DNA of 6,870 nucleotides from Candidatus Poseidoniales archaeon (GTDB lineage: Archaea > Thermoplasmatota > Poseidoniia > Poseidoniales > Poseidoniaceae), in contig QQSG01000106.1 in NCBI GenBank assembly GCA_003602665.1, forward strand, positions 1,915 to 8,784. Reading direction: 5' to 3'. A program made the position numbers and the translations under genes. The notes below the pieces were generated by a model. That model worked only from the letters and a program-made list of their open reading frames with translations. It was not told the DNA's origin and did no database searches. Shown one piece after another: positions 1 to 6,090 of the stretch; position 1 is the first letter of the stretch, and each line of letters begins with the position of its first letter.

Positions 1-2549
1 AAATTTGAAGATTCAGGGAGCGGTAAGATATCTGCAGAGAGTGGGACTTTTACTCCCGGGCCAGGAGTGCGTTGTAATGCTGCCCCCAATTGTATAGAAT
101 CCTCAAGGAAGTCGCCTGAAGCACCCGAATGTCGCGCTTCTAAGCGCATTCGAATCCATTGTTGATATTTTGGAAGTACGTTTTCTATTTTATCAACCAA
201 TACTGCACGTTGATTGTTGAGGTCATCGTTAGAGGGTAAAAGACGGAGTAAAAGGCGGATCATTCTATCGACACGAACATCTCTTGGCTCAATACCTACG
301 TGTTCCGCAAGAGTTCTTCTGAGATGTTTTGTATCCAAGGTCCCTTGAGCGTCAAACACCAAACTCTCAGATAAAGAAAGCCTCCCCAAGATGGATTCAA
401 ATGAATTCAATAACCGAGGGCTAAGAGTGGAGTCTGTATTTTTCTCTTGAATTTCGATACGTTCTTCAATCGGTTTCTCTAGTGATTTTTCTTCAACTAT
501 AGGAACTGGAATCTTAGGCGTTGCCTCTTCAACAATTACTGGTGATTCTACTTGAATCTCTGGAGGTTCGCCTTCTTCTTCCATAGCCTCGAGCATTGCT
601 TCCTGTGCATCTTCCAACGTTGTTTGAGGTTGAATTATTACGTGTTTCTTTGCAGAAACTTGGCCGTCTTTCTTGGGAAGCAAAACTGGTCTTTGTGTTG
701 GTACCCACAACGGATAACTAAACGCTTCTTCTTCGATTGGCCGACTTGATAAATGGCGTATTAGAGCTGGTATTTGTGTCTCGATACCTTTGAGAGAAAT
801 CGGATTTCGAACCATTTCAGATATCTCTAATCCCTTTGTTACATCTCTTCGCCAATCAAGGGCGGAAAGTCTTCTCTGGATCTTAGAGATGTTTGATATT
901 GAAATGCGTAATGATGAAAATAGCCGAATGAATTCATTCGGATTTTCTTCCGCTAATGTGATCAGTTCGCCTACATTCCAGCCTTGAGATTCAAGTGTTT
1001 GGAGTTCATGCTTTGCGTTGCTAATTATTCGAGAAGATGAATTCTCAAATGTATGGGTTTGCCCTTGTCGTTCAAGTAATGCAATCGCTTGCTCGAATGA
1101 ATGTAAATCAGAGAAATTTGGTTCGGTTGTAGTCTTCCCTTCTCTCATTGATTGATTCCATTCTCGTTCTAGCATACGTCTATGACGTGTATTTCTAAGA
1201 GTTCGTTTCTCAATCCAATCTTCCATTTCTGAAAGAATATCAGCATCTAAATCTGCTGTTTGAAGAAGAGTTGTTCGTTGTTCAACCTCTTCTTCACCCC
1301 CAAGAGAAGTATCGAGATTGAAAAATAAATCCATTAATGTGGATGCTTTTTCTAAACGAGGAACGTAGGCAGAGAGTTCCGCTAAAGCGGAGCGTGGCTC
1401 TTCAGTCGCCCGGTATCTCCAGATATCGAGATCAAAACCGTATTGTTCCCAGTGTTCAATAATTGAGGCAGTCTGAAGTTCAAGATTTGTCCACTCTTGC
1501 TCGAGACCCTCAACTCTCTCAAGGAATGTTTCGGTATGCTCTAATTTCCCTGCAATATTCTTAATCTCACTCTCTTCTAATCCCCATGACTTAGAGATTG
1601 TTTTCCAGCGGTCCATTGCTGATGAGTGAATATTGAAAGATTGTTCAATTTCGGGTAACATATGTTCCCATTCAAGCAATTCTGAAGACGTGATTTGAGT
1701 AGTGGAACGGTATGTGAACCCCTGGGCATTCCATTTCGATAATATGGAATTCATCTCAACAAGACGTTCTTTCAGATGATGGCTGATTGTTTGAATATTA
1801 TTCTCGAGTTTTTCCAAGGCCTCTCTATCCTCAATATCGATGGCTTCTAATCGTTTTTCCAATGTTTCGGAAAGTACTGTATCGAATGGTTGAATTGAAT
1901 TTTTAATTTCCAAAAGAAGATACTCTCTTCGGTCAGAAATGGCTTGATAGTGATCGATTTTTGAAAGTTGGTCAATGAAATTGCCCTTTGGCTCTGTAAT
2001 ATCAAAACCCTGTTTGCGCAAGATCGATAACGCTTCATTGAGCATTTGCCGTTGCCGTGCTTCACTCTCTTCAATTTTGGAAACTTCTTTCAATAGGTTC
2101 TCGTATGACTCGGGCTCTGATAAAAAGGGAGTTAGAAGCTGAATAGCAGGCCAACTTGACTCGTCGAATGAAACGAAAATTTCCATTAAATTCCAATACT
2201 GGGACTCTTTTTCATAATCAGACGACCACAGTGAATAATAGCGGTAACAAGCAGATTCCCATGGTAAATTCGTTTTACTCCATTCTATAAATTCAGTTTC
2301 GATCTCTTTAACATTAAACGGATTTGTAAGGCGTTTTCGATGCTTTTTTCCTTCGTTTCCAAGAGTTAGCCGCTTCTTCAATATCTCAGATTGATGGATT
2401 GTGGCTTCGATTTCTGTAATATTTGAAGGATTAATGGTATGGCCATAGTGTTCCGAAATAGATTCCACATCATAACCAAGTTCAGACCATGATGACGTGT
2501 ACTCTTCCAAATCTCTGAAAGACGGAGAAGTGGTTTCATCACTGGACAT
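1..2549 (-). CDS. Large helical/coiled-coil repeat protein, partial (C-terminus off the left edge)
   Basis: The minus-strand frame stays open from ATG at 2549 to position 1, giving 849 complete codons and no stop, so the protein is longer than shown. AGGTGA lies 4 nt before the ATG and fixes the start. I see no signal peptide or membrane segment. The sequence is rich in E, L, I, K and S and looks almost wholly alpha-helical. A degenerate module recurs: a glycine followed by F/Y/W, then usually D or N and a hydrophobic residue (G25-Y, G181-F, G277-F, G371-F, G523-W), often with a Trp or Leu just before it, followed by an amphipathic helix with heptad-like L/I spacing. Residues ~630-710 form an acidic, Pro/Val/Glu-rich linker. 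After it comes a second helical domain (~710-820) with a basic, Arg-rich stretch around 745-770. I do not recognise a named family. Similar modules occur, from memory, in Thermoplasmatota coiled-coil proteins. A structural or scaffolding role is inference. That the frame is coding is near certain; the function is unknown. Confidence 0.9.
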   Translation of the reverse strand, partial: MSSDETTSPSFRDLEEYTSSWSELGYDVESISEHYGHTINPSNITEIEATIHQSEILKKRLTLGNEGKKHRKRLTNPFNVKEIETEFIEWSKTNLPWESACYRYYSLWSSDYEKESQYWNLMEIFVSFDESSWPAIQLLTPFLSEPESYENLLKEVSKIEESEARQRQMLNEALSILRKQGFDITEPKGNFIDQLSKIDHYQAISDRREYLLLEIKNSIQPFDTVLSETLEKRLEAIDIEDREALEKLENNIQTISHHLKERLVEMNSILSKWNAQGFTYRSTTQITSSELLEWEHMLPEIEQSFNIHSSAMDRWKTISKSWGLEESEIKNIAGKLEHTETFLERVEGLEQEWTNLELQTASIIEHWEQYGFDLDIWRYRATEEPRSALAELSAYVPRLEKASTLMDLFFNLDTSLGGEEEVEQRTTLLQTADLDADILSEMEDWIEKRTLRNTRHRRMLEREWNQSMREGKTTTEPNFSDLHSFEQAIALLERQGQTHTFENSSSRIISNAKHELQTLESQGWNVGELITLAEENPNEFIRLFSSLRISISNISKIQRRLSALDWRRDVTKGLEISEMVRNPISLKGIETQIPALIRHLSSRPIEEEAFSYPLWVPTQRPVLLPKKDGQVSAKKHVIIQPQTTLEDAQEAMLEAMEEEGEPPEIQVESPVIVEEATPKIPVPIVEEKSLEKPIEERIEIQEKNTDSTLSPRLLNSFESILGRLSLSESLVFDAQGTLDTKHLRRTLAEHVGIEPRDVRVDRMIRLLLRLLPSNDDLNNQRAVLVDKIENVLPKYQQWIRMRLEARHSGASGDFLEDSIQLGAALQRTPGPGVKVPLSADILPLPESSN

Positions 2550-2550
2550 A

Positions 2551-2596
2551 GGCTCACCTGTTGGGCAAAATACGGCTTAGTCTTTCAATGTGAGCC
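2551..2596 (-). promoter_or_regulatory. Possible leader switch: alternative hairpin masking the ribosome-binding site
   Basis: In the minus-strand transcript GGCTCAC (plus 2590-2596) can pair over 7 bp with GTGAGCC (plus 2551-2557), which covers the GTGA of the ribosome-binding site and ends one base before the ATG. The upstream element shares GGCT with the 5' arm of the 12-bp stem at 2566-2604, so the two stems exclude each other: the long stem leaves the ribosome-binding site free and the short one hides it. This is the geometry of a translational switch or thermosensor. It works only if transcription starts at or before about 2596. No known riboswitch class is recognised, and a 7-bp match could arise by chance. 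Confidence 0.3.
2554..2559 (-). promoter_or_regulatory. Ribosome-binding site of the coiled-coil gene
   Basis: On the minus strand this reads AGGTGA, with 4 nt to the ATG at 2549. It matches the GGAGGTGAT complement of the archaeal 16S 3' end and decides the start. Its GTGA part lies inside a 7-nt element that can pair with an upstream copy, so its access may be controlled by RNA structure. Confidence 0.65.
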
Positions 2597-2604
2597 GTAT
2601 TTTG
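2566..2604. promoter_or_regulatory. Perfect 12-bp inverted repeat in the divergent promoter region
   Basis: The left arm CAAAATACGGCT (2566-2577) and the right arm AGCCGTATTTTG (2593-2604) are exact reverse complements separated by 15 nt. The site lies 17-55 bp before the ATG of the minus-strand gene and 68-106 bp before the GTG of the TPR gene. As DNA it could be an operator for a dimeric regulator acting on both genes. As RNA in the minus-strand leader it would fold into a 12-bp stem with a 15-nt loop. The A/T-rich outer ends of the arms also resemble archaeal TATA elements: the far arm (about 2598-2604) would place a start of transcription near 2575. The inverted repeat is seen directly; which role applies is inference. 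Confidence 0.6.
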
Positions 2605-2626
2605 GTGATTTCTAGGTCAAATCGAA

Positions 2627-2650
2627 GGGGGTTGGAGATTGGCGGGGCGG
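2627..2650 (+). other. G-rich tract before the TPR gene
   Basis: Five G-runs (2627-2631, 2634-2635, 2641-2642, 2644-2647, 2649-2650) sit in 24 bp of otherwise AT-rich spacer, 22 bp before the GTG start of the TPR gene. Four or more runs of at least two G could form a two-layer quadruplex on the plus strand. No standard promoter or binding-site family is recognised. A weak TATA-like CTAAAAT follows at 2652-2658. Confidence 0.3.
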
Positions 2651-2671
2651 TCTAAAATCGACATCTGAACT

Positions 2672-5002
2672 GTGAATTTTACCGCAGAACATAAAGGCAG
2701 ACTGTGTGCTTTCCGGCTAATGGAACCATTATCGATTGCTTTGTTCAGTCTATTCATCCTAACTGGGGGCGTGCTTGGTTGGCAAGTTCTTGTGGCCCGG
2801 GAAACACTCCAGTCTGTTGTTGATCGGACAATGGTTCTCTCAGAATCTCAAGGTGCACATGCGAAGCAAACGACTGAAGTTATTACTGCTCTACAAGAAA
2901 AAATCGAATCGTATGATGCACTGATTAGAGCATTGCGTTCTACTCAACCTGCGATTGATAGTGGAATCGATGCATATCAACATATCAAGATTTTAGAAAA
3001 TGAAGACATAGACCCATTACAATCATCAATTACAGCCATTAAGTCCGTTTGTTCCACCATTTCTGTATTAGAACTCACTCCAGACCTAACAATCATGCAG
3101 ATGTCTCTTGCAAATCGACTGTTTGGAGTTTTAGAATCTCGCAATATTTCTGCTGAGGAACTTCATTTGGATGGTCGCCAAGCTCTCCAATTGGGACTTT
3201 GCGCCCTCCACCTACAGAAAATAGACTGGGCTTCTGCTGCTTTAGGGGCGGCCCATCAATCCTTACCTGGTAACGATGTAGTCTTGCAAGGATTGGAACA
3301 AATTGCTCTACTCAAATCAGACGAAGTTCTACGCCAGCATTGGCTTGAAGCAAGACTACGTAATGATCCAGACAATCCTGAGTTGTTGAGAACCCAAGCA
3401 CACATACTCGTACGGCAAGGAGACGAGGGGGCTGAAAAAGCAGTTCGACGGTTAGAAGCCTTAGGTGTTGATACCCCTGCTGATCGATCTCTTCTATCGG
3501 GATTGCGTCATCGTGCAGGCTCGCCAAATGAGGCGATTGAAGCGATTGAGCAAGCACTTGAGGAAGATAATCAGAAACCTGATTATTGGTTACAATACGC
3601 AATTCTTCTGAAAGAAGAAGGTGAAAATGAACGTTCTCTTGAAGCCGTTGATAGTTGCTTAAATCTCGATCGCCAAATCGGTGACGCTTGGGCTGTAAGA
3701 GCTGAATTGCTAAGCACACGAAATGGTCGAGAAGCTGAGGCTTTGAAGGCTGCTATTCATGCTGTTGCACTTGAGTGTGGTGGTGCTAAATTGATTCTAT
3801 TGAAAGCAGATTTACTCGCAGAAAGTGGGGACCTTATCGGGTCTGAAACGTGCCTTGAACAGGCTGTTGAAAAATTCCCAATGGATCCTGAATTGCGCAG
3901 TATTGTCGCCTCGAGAAGATTGGCTGAAGGAAGAATTGAGGCTGCACAACTTTTGCTTGACAATACGCCACAAATTATCGACCATCCAGAACTTCATATC
4001 GTTGAAGGACGGCTTCATCTTGCTCGAGCTGATAGGACTCGCGATGGTACTGGTGAAACCGATCAAATCCTACTCTCTTCCGCAATTGAATCTTTTAATG
4101 CAGCACTGTCTATGAACAGAGAACTTGGTATTGCATGGTTGGGTCTGGCTCGAACACAACGATTGTTGAAGAGTACTGATGAAGCGAGTGATTCACTCGT
4201 TCGTGCCCGTCGTTTGTTAGGAGATACTGAAGCCTCTGTTTCAGTTGAATCTGCCCTGCTTGCTATTGACATGGATGATTTGAATGCAGCTACTCGCTAT
4301 ATTGATGCTGCTGGAATTCAAGGGAAGAGTACAACTATTTCCTATGTCCGAGGCAATATTGCAATTCGTTTAGGGGAGTTGGAAAGAGCAGTTGGGCTCT
4401 ACAATGAAGTCTTGGAAGAGAGCCCTAAGCATATTCGGGCACGACTAAACCGTATCAGTTGCCATCTCGCTTTGAACCAGGCTGTAGAGGCGAAAAGCGA
4501 TGCTGAAACTCTCCTTTCTCTTGCACCTGAACTAACCGTCGCAGTGTTCGCTCGTGCTGATGCTCAATCAAGACTTGGGGAATGGGAAGAGGCTAAAGAC
4601 GGTTTCAAGACGGTTCTAGAAGTCGCTCCTCATCACTATCAAGCGCTTACAAAGCTTGCAGCATGCTACATCGCTCTAGATCGTTACGAACGTGCAGAAG
4701 CGCCTCTCAACGAAGCGCTTCGTATTGCTCCAGAATATGCAGATGCATGGCATCAAAGAGGATTACTTTACCTTGAATGGGAGCGAATGGAGAATGCATT
4801 AGGGGACTTTGAAGCTGCTATCCGTGCAGATGGAAATCACCTCGAAGCAAGACTTCGGGCGGCTGCTATCTATCATGCTCATGGAAAAACAGACATGGCT
4901 TCCGCTGCTTGGAGAGGCGTTCTTGCAATCGAACCCGATCATCCTTTAGCGCGAAAGCGGTTAAACGAATGTGAACAGAAGTTGACAACAACAACCACAT
5001 GA
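2672..5002 (+). CDS. Membrane-anchored tetratricopeptide-repeat (TPR) protein
   Basis: A 776-residue protein. Residues ~18-41 form one hydrophobic helix (L, I, F, G, V) preceded by K8, R10 and R15, so it is best read as an N-in signal anchor with the rest outside the cytoplasm. Residues ~42-90 look like a coiled-coil stalk. From ~167 to 757 there are about 15 TPR units of ~34 residues, the clearest at 304-336, 373-405, 555-587, 588-621, 623-655, 656-689, 690-723 and 724-757, with the usual small residues at positions 8 and 20 and proline near 32 (for example SPKH, APHH, APEY, EPDH). The unit at 440-483 carries a ~15-residue polar insert. TPR arrays bind other proteins; the partner is unknown. 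The GTG at 2672 is the first start in the frame (a stop lies at 2666-2668). ATG at 2720, directly before the membrane helix, is an alternative; neither has a clear ribosome-binding site. It is probably the first gene of a run with the next two genes. Confidence 0.93.
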   Translation: MNFTAEHKGRLCAFRLMEPLSIALFSLFILTGGVLGWQVLVARETLQSVVDRTMVLSESQGAHAKQTTEVITALQEKIESYDALIRALRSTQPAIDSGIDAYQHIKILENEDIDPLQSSITAIKSVCSTISVLELTPDLTIMQMSLANRLFGVLESRNISAEELHLDGRQALQLGLCALHLQKIDWASAALGAAHQSLPGNDVVLQGLEQIALLKSDEVLRQHWLEARLRNDPDNPELLRTQAHILVRQGDEGAEKAVRRLEALGVDTPADRSLLSGLRHRAGSPNEAIEAIEQALEEDNQKPDYWLQYAILLKEEGENERSLEAVDSCLNLDRQIGDAWAVRAELLSTRNGREAEALKAAIHAVALECGGAKLILLKADLLAESGDLIGSETCLEQAVEKFPMDPELRSIVASRRLAEGRIEAAQLLLDNTPQIIDHPELHIVEGRLHLARADRTRDGTGETDQILLSSAIESFNAALSMNRELGIAWLGLARTQRLLKSTDEASDSLVRARRLLGDTEASVSVESALLAIDMDDLNAATRYIDAAGIQGKSTTISYVRGNIAIRLGELERAVGLYNEVLEESPKHIRARLNRISCHLALNQAVEAKSDAETLLSLAPELTVAVFARADAQSRLGEWEEAKDGFKTVLEVAPHHYQALTKLAACYIALDRYERAEAPLNEALRIAPEYADAWHQRGLLYLEWERMENALGDFEAAIRADGNHLEARLRAAAIYHAHGKTDMASAAWRGVLAIEPDHPLARKRLNECEQKLTTTTT

Positions 5003-5013
5003 TGAAAAGCGAA

Positions 5014-5030
5014 GACCTAAGAATTAGGTC
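5014..5030. promoter_or_regulatory. Short perfect hairpin between the TPR and thioredoxin-like genes
   Basis: GACCTAA (5014-5020) and TTAGGTC (5024-5030) are exact reverse complements around a GAA loop, 11 bp after the TPR stop and 14 bp before the next ATG. No T-run follows, so an intrinsic terminator is unlikely. An operator, an RNA-processing site or an mRNA-stability element are the remaining options. Confidence 0.4.
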
Positions 5031-5044
5031 GTAAAGCACCTGTT

Positions 5045-5584
5045 ATGACCCTTCAAGTCGGAGACAAAGCGCCAAATTATTCTCTTAAAAATTCGAACAC
5101 TGCAGAAGGGGAAGATGTTCTCTCCCTCTCAGATTCAATTGGTAATAGAGGATGTGTTGTTGTATTCGAATGCAACCATTGTCCGTATGTTGTTGCAAGT
5201 GTTGAACGAATCAATGCTATGTCTGCATACTGTAAAGAGCGAGAAATTGGGTTTGTTGGGATCAATTCAAATGACCCCGTGAATTATCCTGCAGATTCCT
5301 TTGAAAATATGGTAAAGCGTGCTCAAAAAGGAATGCCGTATCCATATCTCCATGATCCCACACAAGTTACTGCAACCGCTTGGGGTGCTGAAAGAACACC
5401 AGAATTTTTCTTACTTGATTCCCAAGGGACCGTAGTCTATCATGGCCGCATGGATGATAATCCTCGAGACCCTACTCAAGTTACCACCTCTGAATTGAAG
5501 GATGCCATTGACGCAATGATCTCTGGAATTGCCCCTGCGGTGGAATCAACTGAATCAATAGGTTGCTCAGTAAAGTGGAAGTGA
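5045..5584 (+). CDS. Thioredoxin-fold redox protein, PRX_like1 type (AhpC/TSA-related)
   Basis: A 179-residue cytoplasmic protein with no signal peptide. The start is typical of the redoxin/AhpC-TSA group (VGDKAPNYSL, residues 5-14). The active site is C43-N-H-C46-P in the context FECNHCPYV, and the cis-proline is P119 in ERTPEFF; both fit a thioredoxin fold. The C-terminus, IGCSVKWK with C174, matches my memory of the PRX_like1 group (thioredoxin family proteins of ~180-200 residues), so the length is normal. Family members are presumed thiol-disulfide reductases or peroxidases; the substrate is not established. ATG at 5045 is chosen because the family's N-terminal motif follows at once; no good ribosome-binding site is visible. 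The gene lies 42 bp after the TPR gene and 4 bp before the VOC gene, so a shared transcript is likely. Confidence 0.93.
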   Translation: MTLQVGDKAPNYSLKNSNTAEGEDVLSLSDSIGNRGCVVVFECNHCPYVVASVERINAMSAYCKEREIGFVGINSNDPVNYPADSFENMVKRAQKGMPYPYLHDPTQVTATAWGAERTPEFFLLDSQGTVVYHGRMDDNPRDPTQVTTSELKDAIDAMISGIAPAVESTESIGCSVKWK

Positions 5585-5585
5585 T
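5581..5585 (+). promoter_or_regulatory. Ribosome-binding site of the VOC gene, overlapping the upstream stop codon
   Basis: GTGAT overlaps the TGA stop (5582-5584) of the thioredoxin-like gene and lies 3 nt before the TTG at 5589. It fits the GGTGAT core complementary to archaeal 16S rRNA, supports the rare TTG start and suggests translational coupling. Confidence 0.4.
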
Positions 5586-5588
5586 TGT

Positions 5589-6089
5589 TTGAGCGGTTGC
5601 ATACGCCAATGTGACTGGGATGATTATGATGTATGCAGGAGCTGTGGGACCGACTATTCTCCACCAAAAAAACTCAGACCATTTCATCTTGCTTTTCCAG
5701 TAGATGACCTCGTAGCAGCAAAAGAATTCTACACAACGGTCCTAGGGTGCTCCGTTGGTAGAGAAAAAGAAGAATCATGTGTGTTCAAATTTTATGGCCA
5801 TCAGATCGTCGCACATCTTGTTGAAAAGATGCCTGAGTTAACGACGAAACCTGTTGATGGAAAGGAAATCCCTGCTATGCATTTTGGTCTTGTAATGGAT
5901 TGGAATGATTGGCATCAATTGAAAGGAAAGTTTGAAACAAATAAAACCGAATTTGTTGTTGGACCGTATACTCGGTATGAAAACCAACCAGGTTCACAAG
6001 CCACAATGTTCATTAGAGATCCATCAGGTAATCATCTGGAGTTTAAATCATTCAAAGATGATGGCGCAATATTCGATTCTTCTTGGTGA
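5589..6089 (+). CDS. VOC-superfamily dioxygenase/glyoxalase-like protein with Cys-rich N-terminus
   Basis: A 166-residue protein. Residues ~29-156 form a two-module VOC domain: FHLAFPVDDLVAAKEFY at 32-48, then FYGHQIVAHL, HFGLVMDW and a closing DPSGNHLEF. H33, H98 and E151 sit where the two-His-one-Glu metal site of extradiol-dioxygenase-like VOC proteins is expected, so a divalent metal is likely. The close relatives I recall are annotated only as VOC, bleomycin-resistance or dioxygenase proteins; the substrate is unknown. The first ~28 residues are unusual: C4-x3-C8-x7-C16-x2-C19, ending in a CxxCG knuckle, which could bind zinc. TTG at 5589 is the only plausible start: a stop lies at 5571-5573 and no in-frame ATG occurs before the VOC domain. 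The gene follows the thioredoxin-like gene by 4 bp. The domain call is firm; the exact start is less so. Confidence 0.9.
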   Translation: MSGCIRQCDWDDYDVCRSCGTDYSPPKKLRPFHLAFPVDDLVAAKEFYTTVLGCSVGREKEESCVFKFYGHQIVAHLVEKMPELTTKPVDGKEIPAMHFGLVMDWNDWHQLKGKFETNKTEFVVGPYTRYENQPGSQATMFIRDPSGNHLEFKSFKDDGAIFDSSW

Positions 6090-6090
6090 G

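Noticed and set aside
552..987. Short plus-strand open frames at 552-749 and 790-987
   Set aside because: They lie wholly inside the long minus-strand coiled-coil gene, have unlikely compositions and no ribosome-binding sites; they are shadows of the real frame.
2652..2658. TATA-like CTAAAAT as the promoter of the TPR gene
   Set aside because: The match is weak, and its distance to the GTG start is too short for a normal archaeal promoter; kept only as a hint for the ATG at 2720.
3312..4272. Several open frames of 68-135 codons on both strands within the TPR gene
   Set aside because: All overlap the well-supported TPR frame, have no recognisable domain, and are explained by its codon bias.
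5014..5030. Intrinsic terminator after the TPR gene
   Set aside because: The stem is perfect but is followed by GTAAAGCACC and not by a T-run, and the next gene is only 14 bp away.
5002..5034. A 10-codon ATG...TAA reading frame between the TPR and thioredoxin-like genes, ending within 11 bp of the next start
   Set aside because: It could be a leader peptide, but it has no ribosome-binding site and its sequence is mostly the palindrome at 5014-5030; too short to support.
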